NCBI GenBank assembly: GCA_963814955.1
Contig: CAWFEX010000006.1
Coordinates: 744,001-808,000, forward strand
Source: DATCJA01 sp963814955
Lineage (GTDB): Bacteria; Acidobacteriota; Vicinamibacteria; Vicinamibacterales; UBA2999
Direction of reading: 5' to 3'
DNA: 64,000 nucleotides
Within the stretch, counting starts at the first letter, position 1. Every line of letters starts with the position of its first letter. Position numbers and translations under genes: made by a program. Of the stretch, positions 44,031 to 58,112 are shown piece after piece. A model generated the notes under the pieces. The model ran no database searches and was not told the origin of the DNA. It saw only the letters and a program-made list of their open reading frames with translations.

Positions 44031-44031
<1 letters not shown>
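43384..44031 (+). CDS. actA: Alternative complex III subunit ActA, pentaheme cytochrome c
   Basis: ActA is the multiheme cytochrome of alternative complex III, which oxidises menaquinol. The 215-residue protein has one N-terminal transmembrane anchor (FGALFIVAGLIWLAMQI, about 18-34) and five CxxCH motifs: CRYCH, CMNCH, CETCH, CLDCH and CSACH. Several extra histidines (FSHQHH, FNHSVH) can serve as distal ligands. Its TAA shares a base with the actB ATG, so translation is coupled. Confidence 0.95.
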
Positions 44032-48583
<4,552 letters not shown>

Positions 48584-48603
48584 TGGAACGGTGTTTTTGA
48601 GAT

Positions 48604-49152
48604 ATGGCAGAACCGGTACATCCGCCAACGCTCTACGGCCTGGTTGCCGAGTTCGACAACCCGAGCGACCTCGTCGCCGCGGCAAATGCCGCGCGGCTGG
48701 AGGGCTATCGCCGCATGGACGCCTACTCGCCGATTCCCATAGAGGAGCTGCACGAAGCGCTGGGGTTCCGTCACACCAGACTGCCGTTCATCGTCCTGAT
48801 GGGTGGGCTCGCCGGCCTCGTCGGCGGCTACGGCCTCGAGTACTGGTCGTCGGTCATCGCCTATCCGATGAACATCGGCGGCCGTCCGTTTCACAGCTGG
48901 CCGCAGTTCATTCCCGTCGCCTTCGAGACCACCATCCTCGGCGCGTCATTGGCGGCCGTGTTCGGCATGCTGGCGCTCAACGGGCTGCCGATGCCGTACC
49001 ACCCGATGTTCAACGCGCCGCGCTTTGCGCTCGCATCGCGCAACCGGTTTTTCCTGTGCATCGAGGCGGCCGATCCCATGTTCGACCGTGAGGCGACGGA
49101 GGTGTTTCTCGAGAGCGTCCATCCGCGAGGAGTGTCCGAAGTTGCGTGGTAG
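48604..49152 (+). CDS. actD: Alternative complex III subunit ActD (DUF3341)
   Basis: The 182-residue protein has a cytoplasmic N-terminus (LYGLVAEFDNPSDLVAAANA) and two transmembrane helices (about 62-82 and 100-125), the DUF3341 pattern. The segment FNAPRFALASRNRFFLCIEA follows. It has no cofactor motif and stabilises the complex. Its end overlaps the actE start. A second copy lies at 57555. Confidence 0.93.
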   Translation: MAEPVHPPTLYGLVAEFDNPSDLVAAANAARLEGYRRMDAYSPIPIEELHEALGFRHTRLPFIVLMGGLAGLVGGYGLEYWSSVIAYPMNIGGRPFHSWPQFIPVAFETTILGASLAAVFGMLALNGLPMPYHPMFNAPRFALASRNRFFLCIEAADPMFDREATEVFLESVHPRGVSEVAW

Positions 49153-49711
49153 AGCCTCGTTTCTTGCGGCCGCCATTGCCTGCTGCGTCGTGCTGAGCGC
49201 GTGCCGCCAGGATATGCACGACGCGCCGCGGTATGACCCGCTCGAAGAGAGCGACTTCTTCTCCGACGGCCGCTCCGCGCGATCGCCGGTTCCGAACACG
49301 GTGGCGCGCGGCCTCCTGCGCGACGACGAGCTCCTGTATACCGGCCTGACGAACGGGCAGCTCGCGAACCAGTTCCCGATGCCGGTTACCGCGCAGGTGA
49401 TGTCCCGCGGGCAGGAGCGTTTCAACATCTACTGCTCGCCGTGCCACGGGCGCACGGGCCGCGGCGACGGCATGGTGGTCCGTCGCGGCTTCCGGGCGCC
49501 GCCCCCGTTCGACGGCGAGCGGCTGCGCGAAGCGCCCGTCGGGTACTTCTACGACGTGATCTCGAATGGCTTCGGTGCTATGTCCGACTACTCGGCGCAA
49601 GTGCCCGTCGCCGACCGGTGGGCGATCGTTGCCTATGTCAAGGCTCTGCAGCTCAGCCAGCACGCCACGATAGACGAGGTCCCGGCCGACAGGCGGGCGG
49701 AGCTCAAATGA
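49142..49711 (+). CDS. actE: Alternative complex III subunit ActE, monoheme cytochrome c
   Basis: The 189-residue lipoprotein cytochrome starts at TTG 49142, with GAGGAG upstream; no ATG gives the signal sequence. The hydrophobic N-terminus ends in LSAC (lipobox). A single heme site CSPCH occurs near residue 99, with methionines (for example in FGAMSDYS) as possible axial ligand. Known ActE passes electrons to cytochrome oxidase. Its frame overlaps actD at the 5' end and actF (ATGATGA) at the 3' end. Confidence 0.92.
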   Translation: MRGRASFLAAAIACCVVLSACRQDMHDAPRYDPLEESDFFSDGRSARSPVPNTVARGLLRDDELLYTGLTNGQLANQFPMPVTAQVMSRGQERFNIYCSPCHGRTGRGDGMVVRRGFRAPPPFDGERLREAPVGYFYDVISNGFGAMSDYSAQVPVADRWAIVAYVKALQLSQHATIDEVPADRRAELK

Positions 49712-50895
49712 TGGCGGCCGTGAACTACTCGGCGCCGCAGGAAGTGGAGGCGCGCCGCCGGCCGATGATGCTGGCCGGGGTCGCCGGTCTCGTGCTGTGC
49801 GCGCTGGGGCTCTTGCTCGACCGCGAGCAATTCTTCCGTTCCTATCTCGTCGGCTACATGTTCTGGCTCGGCATCGCGCTCGGCTCGATGGCGCTCTGCA
49901 TGGTGCACCACATGTCGGGCGGCGCATGGGGCCTCGTGATACGCCGTATCTTCGAGGCATCGAGCCGGACGCTTCCGGTGCTGGCACTCCTTTTCATCCC
50001 GATCGTGCTCGGCATGCATCAGCTCTATCCGTGGACGCATGCCGACCACGTGCAGAACGACGAGATCCTGCAGCACAAGTCGCTGTACTTGAACGTCCCG
50101 TTCTTCCTCGTCAGGGCGATGCTGTACTTTGCCGCCTGGATCGCGCTTGCCCGCCAGCTGAACCGCTGGTCGCTCGAGCAGGATACAGGCGACGCTGTGA
50201 CCACGACGCGAAAGATGCAGCTTCTGAGCAGCGGTGGTCTGGTCCTCTACGGCCTGACGATCACCTTCGCGTCGATCGACTGGGTCATGTCGCTCAACCC
50301 GCACTGGTTCTCGACGATCTTCGGCTTCATCTTCATGGGCAGCCAGGGCCTGGCCGCGCTCGCCTTTACGATTGCCGTAGCCGTCCTGCTCTCGCGCCAC
50401 GAGCCGATGTCTCATGTCTACAGGGCCGATCACTTCCACGATCTCGGCAAGCTGCTCCTGGCCTTCGTGATGCTGTGGGCATATTTCAATTTTTCGCAGT
50501 ATCTGATCATCTATTCGGGCAATCTGGTCGAGGAAATCCCCTACTACGTGACACGCACGACCGGCGGATGGGGCGTGTTGGCCCTGATCCTCGTGGTGTT
50601 CCACTTCGCGCTGCCGTTCGCACTGCTCCTGTCCCGCGACTTGAAGCGCAGCGGCAACCGGCTGCTTGCAGTCGCGTTGGGGATTCTCCTGATGCGCGTA
50701 CTCGACCTGTTCTTCCTCGTGGCGCCCGAGTTCAGCACGCAAGGCTTCTCGATTCACTGGCTCGATATCGTCGCTCCCATTGGCCTGGGCGGGCTGTGGC
50801 TCTGGCGGTTCCTCACCGAGCTGCAGCATCGGCCGCTGCTTCCAATGCGCGATCCGCACATCGCTGAGGCGCTCGAGGGCGCGGGAGGACATTGA
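49708..50895 (+). CDS. actF: Alternative complex III subunit ActF
   Basis: The 395-residue membrane protein has about ten helices, a distant relative of ActC, and forms the second membrane half of ACIII. The start is ATG 49708 (MMAAVNYSAPQEVEARRR). Motifs include LYLNVPFFLVRAMLYFAAW and FASIDWVMSLNPHWFSTIFG. A second copy lies at 58112. It overlaps actE by 4 bases. Confidence 0.94.
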   Translation: MMAAVNYSAPQEVEARRRPMMLAGVAGLVLCALGLLLDREQFFRSYLVGYMFWLGIALGSMALCMVHHMSGGAWGLVIRRIFEASSRTLPVLALLFIPIVLGMHQLYPWTHADHVQNDEILQHKSLYLNVPFFLVRAMLYFAAWIALARQLNRWSLEQDTGDAVTTTRKMQLLSSGGLVLYGLTITFASIDWVMSLNPHWFSTIFGFIFMGSQGLAALAFTIAVAVLLSRHEPMSHVYRADHFHDLGKLLLAFVMLWAYFNFSQYLIIYSGNLVEEIPYYVTRTTGGWGVLALILVVFHFALPFALLLSRDLKRSGNRLLAVALGILLMRVLDLFFLVAPEFSTQGFSIHWLDIVAPIGLGGLWLWRFLTELQHRPLLPMRDPHIAEALEGAGGH

Positions 50896-50909
50896 TCCGC
50901 GGTCAACCC

Positions 50910-51401
50910 ATGGCAGAGACGCACGAACACACCTCGGCTAACGACCAGTACCGCGAGACGCCTCCCGGCGCCGGCTACGAGCACACCGACGCAGGCGTCC
51001 GAACCATCCTCAAGTTCCTGCTGTGGCTGGCCGGTTCCGCGGTGCTCATCCACGTGGGCCTCGCGCTGCTCTTCAACGTCTTCGTCGAGCAGCGCGTCGA
51101 GCAAGAAGCCCCGAGGTACCCGCTGGCCCTCGGCGAGGGCCCGCGCGTGCCGCCCGAGCCGCGCCTGCAGCGCTTCCCGAGCGAGGACATCATGAACTTC
51201 CGTGTTGGCGAGGAGGCGTTGCTGCATCAATACGGATGGGTCGATCGCGAGGCGGGCGTGGTGCACATCCCGATCGAGGAAGCGATGCGGCTGACCGTCG
51301 AACGCGGTGTGCCATCGCGCCAGCAGGATCCGGCGCAGCCCGAGGCCTACCAGATCCCGGCCGATTCGAGCGCCGGGCGGACCCTGGAGAGCCGGCGATG
51401 A
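50910..51401 (+). CDS. Small membrane protein of the ACIII-oxidase operon
   Basis: The 163-residue protein has one transmembrane helix (FLLWLAGSAVLIHVGLALLF, about residues 38-57) and a periplasmic part (about 60-163) rich in Pro, Arg and Glu. The latter includes EDIMNFRVGEEALLHQYGWV, a type seen beside ACIII and cytochrome oxidase genes. ATG 50910 is used; the frame opens at TTG 50892. Its stop overlaps the SCO1 start (ATGATGA). It may be an assembly factor or accessory subunit; no motif proves it. Confidence 0.75.
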   Translation: MAETHEHTSANDQYRETPPGAGYEHTDAGVRTILKFLLWLAGSAVLIHVGLALLFNVFVEQRVEQEAPRYPLALGEGPRVPPEPRLQRFPSEDIMNFRVGEEALLHQYGWVDREAGVVHIPIEEAMRLTVERGVPSRQQDPAQPEAYQIPADSSAGRTLESRR

Positions 51402-52291
51402 TGAAACCCGCACGAGACGTCTTGAACGGCCAGAATCCTTGCCAACGAGTCAAGTTTTTCGGGGTCGCCACGATCGTCCTGATGCTGTCCAGCCCGCTCG
51501 CTGGTCAGCAGGGACCGGGCGTGCCTGGAGCGCTGACGCAGGGGGCAGGAACGCCGTCGACGACCGTGCCGCCGCAACTGGTCGATGTGACGTTCGAGCA
51601 GCGGCTGAATCAGCAGCTTCCCCTCGACTCGCGTTTTCGCGACGAGACCGGACGTGAGGTGGCCTTGCGCGACTACTTCGGCAGGCGGCCCGTCGTTCTC
51701 GCGTTCGTGTATTACCAGTGCCCGATGCTCTGCACGCAGGTCATGAACGGCGTCTCGAGCGCGCTCACGGTCTCGGCGTTCACGCCGGGACGGGACTTCG
51801 ATGTCGTCTTCATCAGCTTCGATCCGCGCGACACGCCGCAGGCCGCCGCCGAAAAGAAGCAGGCGCTGCTCAGCGACTACCAGCAGACTGCGACGGCCGC
51901 CGGGTGGCACTTCCTTACCGGCGACGAGGCATCGATCCGGGAAGTCACGTCCGCTGCCGGGTTCAGCTATCGATGGGACGAACCGACCGGCCAGTTCGCG
52001 CACGTGAGTGGCGTGCTGGTGACAACGGCGGACGGCCGGTTGTCACGGTACTTCTACGGCATCGAGTACTCGCCCAAGGAGCTCAGGATGGCGCTCGTCG
52101 AATCGGCCGGCGGGAAGATCGGCTCGGTGGTCGACAAGCTCCTGCTCTACTGCTACCACTACAACCCGGCCACCGGCAGGTACGGTGCAATCGCGATGAA
52201 CCTCGTACGCCTGGGCGGCGTCGTCACGCTGCTCTGCCTGGGCGGTTTCGTTTTCCTGATGCGGCGGCGCGAGTCGCAGGCGTCGATCTGA
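51398..52291 (+). CDS. SCO1/SenC-family copper chaperone
   Basis: SCO proteins load copper into the CuA site of CoxB. The 297-residue protein has a signal/anchor (FFGVATIVLMLSSPLAG, about 20-36) and a thioredoxin-like domain. The CxxxC copper site is in VYYQCPMLCTQVMNG and the distal histidine in GQFAHVSGV. A C-terminal transmembrane helix (VVTLLCLGGFVFLMRRRE) is unusual and would anchor the domain at both ends. It lies directly upstream of coxB, 12 bases away. Confidence 0.93.
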   Translation: MMKPARDVLNGQNPCQRVKFFGVATIVLMLSSPLAGQQGPGVPGALTQGAGTPSTTVPPQLVDVTFEQRLNQQLPLDSRFRDETGREVALRDYFGRRPVVLAFVYYQCPMLCTQVMNGVSSALTVSAFTPGRDFDVVFISFDPRDTPQAAAEKKQALLSDYQQTATAAGWHFLTGDEASIREVTSAAGFSYRWDEPTGQFAHVSGVLVTTADGRLSRYFYGIEYSPKELRMALVESAGGKIGSVVDKLLLYCYHYNPATGRYGAIAMNLVRLGGVVTLLCLGGFVFLMRRRESQASI

Positions 52292-52303
52292 TACGCAGTA
52301 TTT

Positions 52304-53290
52304 ATGTGGTCTGGTTTCCCTCTTTTTCCTGAACAGGCGTCCACGCTCGCTGGCGACGTGGACAACCTCTATTTTTTTCTCCTTGCGCTGACGGCGTTCT
52401 TCTCGATCCTCATCGCGACGCTCATCATCGTCTTCGCGGTTCGATACCGCACGAAGAACCCCGCCGCCGTCGGCGCGCCGATCACCGGCTCGGTCCCGCT
52501 CGAGCTGATGTGGTCGGTCGTTCCGTTTGGCATCTCGATGGTCATCTTCGTGTGGGGCGCAACCGTGTACTTCAACATCGTGCGCCCGCCCGACGAGACG
52601 CTGGAAATTTACTCGGTGGGCAAGCAGTGGATGTGGAAGTTCCAGCACATCGACGGGCAGCGCGAGATCAACGAGCTGCACGTGCCGATCGGACGGCCGG
52701 TGAAGGTCACCATGACGTCCGAGGACGTCATTCACTCGCTCTATTTCCCCGCCTTCCGTGTGAAGGCCGACGTGATTCCGGGGCGCTACTCGACGGTCTG
52801 GTTCAACGCGACGAAGACCGGCGAGTACCACCTGTTCTGCGCCGAGTACTGCGGCACCAAACACTCCGGGATGGTTGGCAGGATTGTGGTCATGGAGCCG
52901 GCCGAGTACCAAGCCTGGCTCAGCGGGGGCACGAGCGAGATGTCGCTCGCGGCGCGCGGCCAGCGTCTCTTCGAAGAGCTGGCCTGCCACACGTGCCATC
53001 TGCCCGACGGAAGCGGTAAAGGTCCGTCGCAGGTCGGCGTGTTCGGGTCGCAGGTGAAGCTGGCCGACGGCAGCGTGGTGACAGCCGACGAAGGCTACAT
53101 CCGCGAGTCGATCCTCAATCCGCAGGCGAAGATCGTGGCCGGATATCAGCCGCTCATGCCGACCTTCCAGGGCCTGGTCAACGAAGAAGGGCTGCTGGCG
53201 CTAATCGAGTACATCAAGTCGCTCCAGCCCGCAGGAGCGCCTGGAGCGTCGGCGATCGCCGCGGGAACGGCGCCGGAAGCTGCGCAATGA
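52304..53290 (+). CDS. coxB: Cytochrome c oxidase subunit II, caa3 type
   Basis: The 328 residues hold an N-terminal hairpin of two transmembrane helices (about 18-88), a CuA cupredoxin domain with SEDVIHSLYFPAF, CAEYCGTKHSGM (the Cys/His/Met ligands), and a C-terminal cytochrome c domain with CHTCH (about residue 226). This is a caa3-type subunit II that accepts electrons directly from a cytochrome. The stop overlaps the coxA start. The miniature CoxB at 42629 is a cut-down relative. Confidence 0.96.
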   Translation: MWSGFPLFPEQASTLAGDVDNLYFFLLALTAFFSILIATLIIVFAVRYRTKNPAAVGAPITGSVPLELMWSVVPFGISMVIFVWGATVYFNIVRPPDETLEIYSVGKQWMWKFQHIDGQREINELHVPIGRPVKVTMTSEDVIHSLYFPAFRVKADVIPGRYSTVWFNATKTGEYHLFCAEYCGTKHSGMVGRIVVMEPAEYQAWLSGGTSEMSLAARGQRLFEELACHTCHLPDGSGKGPSQVGVFGSQVKLADGSVVTADEGYIRESILNPQAKIVAGYQPLMPTFQGLVNEEGLLALIEYIKSLQPAGAPGASAIAAGTAPEAAQ

Positions 53291-54892
53291 ACACGCCACT
53301 GTTACCGCGCGAGCACTACCTGAACGTCCGCTACGGCATCAAGTCGTGGCTGCTGACGAAAGACCACAAACGGATCGCACTTCTCTACCTGATCGGGATC
53401 ACCGCCTTCTTCTTCCTCGGCGGTGCGTTTGCCGTTCTGATCCGTCTCGAGCTGGCCACGCCGGCCGGCGACCTGCTCGCGGCCGACACCTACAACAAGA
53501 TGTTCACCATGCACGGCGTGATCATGGTGTTCTTCTTCCTGATTCCGTCGATTCCCGCCGTCCTCGGCAACTTTCTGGTGCCGATGATGATCGGCGCCAA
53601 GGACCTGGCCTTCCCGAGGATCAACCTTCTGAGCTGGTACATCTACATGCTCGGCGGGATCTTCACGCTATGGGCGGTCATTGTCGGCGGCGTCGACACC
53701 GGCTGGACGTTCTACACGCCGTACAGCACCGCCGCCTCGAACACCAACGTCGTCGCCACCGGCCTCGGCGTGTTCATCACCGGCTTCTCGTCGATTCTGA
53801 CGGGCTTGAACTTCATCGTCACGATCCACCGGATGCGCGCGCCCGGCATGACGTGGTTCCGACTGCCGCTTTTCATTTGGGCGCACTACGCGACGAGCCT
53901 CATCCAGGTCCTCGGCACGCCGGTCATCGCGATCACCGTACTGCTGGTCGCGCTGGAGCGCCTGTTCCACATCGGCATCTTCGACCCGGTGCTCGGCGGC
54001 GACCCGGTGCTGTTCCAGCATCTCTTCTGGTTCTACTCGCATCCGGCCGTGTACATCATGATCCTTCCCGCGATGGGCGTGGTCAGCGAGGTCGTCGCAT
54101 GCTTCTCGCGGAAGAACGTCTTCGGCTATTCGTTCGTCGCCTTCTCGAGCCTGGCCATCGCCGTGTTCGGCTTCCTCGTGTGGGCCCACCACATGTTTGT
54201 GGCGGGCATGTCGGTCTACGCCGCGATGGTGTTCTCGTTCCTGAGCTTTGCCGTTGCCATTCCGTCGGCGGTGAAGGTCTTCAACTGGACGGCCACGCTG
54301 TACCGCGGCGCGATCTGGTTGCAGGCGCCGCTTCTGTTCGTGTTCGGCTTCATCGGGCTGTTCACGATTGGCGGCCTGACCGGCCTGTTCCTGGCGGCGA
54401 TCGGGATCGACGTGCACGTCCACGACACCTACTTCGTGGTCGCGCACTTCCACTACATCATGGTCGGCGGCGCGATCATGGGCTACCTCGCCGGCCTGCA
54501 TTTCTGGTGGCCGAAGATCTTCGGCCGCATGTATCCGGAGTCATGGGCGAAGTTTGCCGCCCTTGTCGTGTTCGTCGGCTTCAATCTGACGTTCCTGCCG
54601 CAGTTCATCCTTGGCTATATGGGCATGCCGAGGCGGTATCACGCCTACCCGGAGGAGTTCCAGGTTCTGAACGTAATGTCGTCGGCCGGCGCGACGATCC
54701 TGGGCGTCGGCTACGTCATCCCGATGGTCTATTTCATCTGGTCGCTGCGCTACGGCCGCGCTGCAGGCCCGAATCCGTGGGGCGCAACGGGCCTCGAGTG
54801 GGAGACACAGTCGCCGCCGCTCACCGAGAATTTTCCGGTGACGCCGGTCGTCACCGAAGGCGCGTACGCATATTCCAAAAGGGAGATGAAAG

Positions 54893-54900
<8 letters not shown>
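53287..54900 (+). CDS. coxA: Cytochrome c oxidase subunit I, A2 type
   Basis: CoxA is the heme-copper catalytic subunit that reduces oxygen and pumps protons. The 537 residues have all metal ligands: H76, H252, H301/H302, and a later HDTYFVVAHFHY. The motif YSHPAVY (250-256) replaces the usual glutamate with YS, the A2-type feature, and keeps the cross-linked Tyr256. The K-channel lysine K330 is present (AIPSAVKVFNW). D-channel residues N95, D106 and N113 are also present. The stop overlaps the coxC start. Confidence 0.96.
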
Positions 54901-55594
<694 letters not shown>

Positions 55595-55611
55595 TTGACG
55601 TACGAGGCCTC

Positions 55612-56001
55612 ATGTCAGGACACATTTCTCCCGTTCGCACCTACGTGTTGATCTTCACCATGCTGATGGTCTTCACCGCCATCACCGTGGCTGTGGCATT
55701 CACGAATCTCGGTCCGTTCAACTTTCCGGCCGCGATCTCCATTGCCATCGTCAAGGCGACGCTCGTTATCCTGTTTTTCATGCACGTGAAGTACAGCAGT
55801 CAGCTCACGAAGCTCATCATCGGCTCCGGCCTCTTCTTTCTGCTAGTGCTGTTCTCGCTGACGATGACGGATTACCTGTCGCGCGGCTGGCAAACGAACC
55901 GCGCGATCGAGGCTTCGAGCCCCGGGCCTGATCCCTCGACGGCCGCTCGGGGAGTCGAAGGGCGGGGATCAGGGTTGTCCCGGCAACCAGGGCAGCCCTG
56001 A
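55612..56001 (+). CDS. coxD: Cytochrome c oxidase subunit IV-type protein
   Basis: The 129-residue protein has three predicted helices (VRTYVLIFTMLMVFTAITVA, FNFPAAISIAIVKATLVILF, LIIGSGLFFLLVLFSLTMTD), the prokaryotic subunit IV pattern. The last 30 residues (from about ASSPGPDPSTA) are encoded by a palindromic repeat, probably added by read-through. It ends the first oxidase operon. Confidence 0.88.
   Translation: MSGHISPVRTYVLIFTMLMVFTAITVAVAFTNLGPFNFPAAISIAIVKATLVILFFMHVKYSSQLTKLIIGSGLFFLLVLFSLTMTDYLSRGWQTNRAIEASSPGPDPSTAARGVEGRGSGLSRQPGQP
55927..55973. repeat. Palindromic repeat inside coxD 3' end
   Basis: The perfect arms CCTGATCCC (55927-55935) and GGGATCAGG (55965-55973), with inner TCGAC/GTCGA pairing, form a hairpin. 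It encodes the odd C-terminal tail of CoxD and may act as a terminator before the second cluster. Confidence 0.6.
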
Positions 56002-56026
56002 CATGGGTACGCGCGGCGGCGGACGC

Positions 56027-56055
56027 TTGACTGTCGCGATGCGCGATGGTACAAA
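56027..56055 (+). promoter_or_regulatory. Predicted promoter of the second actC cluster
   Basis: TTGACT (56027-56032), 17 bases, then TACAAA (56050-56055). The -35 matches five of six and the -10 four of six. It lies 37 bases upstream of the second actC, so the second cluster may be transcribed on its own. Confidence 0.5.
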
Positions 56056-56091
56056 CACGCGACCCTTCTAACCAACACAAGGCAAACACGT

Positions 56092-57555
56092 TTGGCCCAG
56101 ACGGAATTAGAACTGCTCGACAACCCTGTTGCGGGCCGTCCCACACTCATTCTGCGCTCGCCGGATTTCCACTCGATCACCGAGGCCGTCGCTGAGCCCG
56201 TCGAGCGGAAGACACCGATCGGCTGGTGGCTCTTCTTCTTTCCTTCCCTCGCGCTTCTCGGACTTCTAGGCGTCGCCGTCTCGTGGCTCTTCTGGGAGGG
56301 AATCGGTATCTGGGGTCTCAACGTCCCTGTCGGCTGGGCCTGGGACATCACGAACTTCGTCTTCTGGGTCGGTATCGGACACGCCGGCACGCTCATCTCG
56401 GCGATCCTTTTCCTCTTCCGCCAAACGTGGCGCACGTCGATCAACCGCGCGGCGGAGGCGATGACCATCTTCGCGGTCATGTGCGCGCTGCTGTTCCCTG
56501 GGATCCACGTGGGACGCGTTTGGGTGGCCTACTGGATGTTCCCGATCCCGAACCAGATGAGCATGTGGCCCAACTTCAGGAGCCCGCTGCTCTGGGACGT
56601 CTTCGCGGTCAGCGTGTACGGAACCGTCTCAGTCCTCTTCTGGTACGTCGGTTTGATTCCGGACCTGGCGACGATACGCGATCGGGCGAAAACCCGGACC
56701 AGGCAGCTCGTATACGGCTTCTTCGCCCTCGGATGGCGCGGCTCAGTGCGGCAGTGGCACCACTATGAGATCGCCTATCTGATCCTCGCGGCTCTCGCGA
56801 CGCCGCTGGTTCTGTCCGTTCACTCAGTCGTCTCGATGGACTTTGCGGTCTCCGTCCTCCCGGGCTGGCATACCACCGTCTTCCCGCCCTATTTCGTCGC
56901 GGGCGCGATCTTCTCCGGGTTCGCCATGGTGGTGACGCTCATGGTGATCTGCCGCACCGCGTTCGGCCTCGAGCACATCATCACCCTCCGGCACTTCGAC
57001 TACATGGCGAAGATCATGCTCGTGACCGGGTCGATGGTTGGCTATGCCTACGCCACCGAGTTCTTCACCGCCTGGTACAGTGGCAACCCCTACGAGTTCT
57101 TCACATTCCTGAACCGCGCCGGCGGACCGTACGCCTGGGCCTACTGGATCATGGTTAGCTGCAACGTGATCAGCCCTCAGGTCTTCTGGTTCAAGAAGGC
57201 GCGCACGAGCATCCCGATTCTGTTCGCTCTGTCGATCGTCATCAACATCGGCATGTGGTTCGAGCGGTTCGTGATCATCGTGACGTCGCTGCATCGCGAC
57301 TTCCTCCCCTCCTCCTGGGGCTACTTCACCCCCACGGTCTGGGACATCGCGTGCCTCCTTGGCAGCTTCGGGCTCTTCTTCACGATGTTCTGCCTGTTCG
57401 TGCGCTTTCTTCCGATGGTGGCAACCGCCGAGGTCAAGACCGTCCTGCCGCAGGCAGATCCGCATTGGCCGCACGGGCCCGCACCCGACAGCAAAGACCA
57501 CCGGGCTGCGGTGCGGGGCCGTGGTCCCGAACTCTCTCCCGAGGGAGCCTCCTGA
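56092..57555 (+). CDS. Second ActC/NrfD-like quinol subunit
   Basis: The 487-residue membrane protein of the NrfD/PsrC family starts at TTG 56092. It keeps the ActC signatures: NVPVGWAWDITNFVFWVG, GHAGTLISAILFLFRQ, and RFVIIVTSLHRDFLPSSW. It differs from the copy at 47168 in the N-terminus and in the C-terminal tail (PHWPHGPAPDSKDH). No actA, actB or actE accompanies it. Confidence 0.92.
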   Translation: MAQTELELLDNPVAGRPTLILRSPDFHSITEAVAEPVERKTPIGWWLFFFPSLALLGLLGVAVSWLFWEGIGIWGLNVPVGWAWDITNFVFWVGIGHAGTLISAILFLFRQTWRTSINRAAEAMTIFAVMCALLFPGIHVGRVWVAYWMFPIPNQMSMWPNFRSPLLWDVFAVSVYGTVSVLFWYVGLIPDLATIRDRAKTRTRQLVYGFFALGWRGSVRQWHHYEIAYLILAALATPLVLSVHSVVSMDFAVSVLPGWHTTVFPPYFVAGAIFSGFAMVVTLMVICRTAFGLEHIITLRHFDYMAKIMLVTGSMVGYAYATEFFTAWYSGNPYEFFTFLNRAGGPYAWAYWIMVSCNVISPQVFWFKKARTSIPILFALSIVINIGMWFERFVIIVTSLHRDFLPSSWGYFTPTVWDIACLLGSFGLFFTMFCLFVRFLPMVATAEVKTVLPQADPHWPHGPAPDSKDHRAAVRGRGPELSPEGAS

Positions 57556-58112
57556 TGCCGCTCCTCGGCCCTCAGCTCCCGAAAGGATCCCACTACGGAA
57601 TTCTGGCCGAATTCGCGACGCCGACGGACCTCTATCACGCGTGCGAACAGGTGCGTGACGCGGGCTTCACGCGGTGGGACGCCCATGCCCCATTCCCGGT
57701 CCATGGCATCGACAAAGCAATGGGAATCCGCCGATCCCCGCTTCCCTGGATCGTCCTCGCCATGGGATTGACGGGGGCGGCGCTCGGGTTCGCGCTGCAG
57801 TGGTGGGTCCACGCGAGCGCCTACCCGCTCGTCATCAGCGGCAAACCGTACTTCTCCTGGCCCGCGTACATTCCGATCACCTTCGAGTTGGCAGTCCTCT
57901 TCGCCGCGTTCGGTGCCGTCTTCGGCATGCTCGGTCTGAACCGACTCCCCATGCATCACCATCCGCTCTTCCGATCCAAGGTCTTCGAACGAGTGACCGA
58001 CGACGCGTTTTTCATCTCGATCGAATCGTGGGATCCCCGGTTCGATGCGACGGCAACTGGAAAGCTGCTGGACTCCCTGGGCGCACGAAGCGTCGAGCTG
58101 CTGGAGTCCTGA
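57555..58112 (+). CDS. Second ActD (DUF3341) protein
   Basis: The 185 residues have the N-terminal YGILAEFATPTDLYHACEQV domain and two helices (about 60-80 and 95-120), as in DUF3341. The start shares a base with the actC2 stop and its stop overlaps the actF2 ATG. About as long as the first ActD (182 residues) but clearly diverged in sequence. Confidence 0.9.
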   Translation: MPLLGPQLPKGSHYGILAEFATPTDLYHACEQVRDAGFTRWDAHAPFPVHGIDKAMGIRRSPLPWIVLAMGLTGAALGFALQWWVHASAYPLVISGKPYFSWPAYIPITFELAVLFAAFGAVFGMLGLNRLPMHHHPLFRSKVFERVTDDAFFISIESWDPRFDATATGKLLDSLGARSVELLES

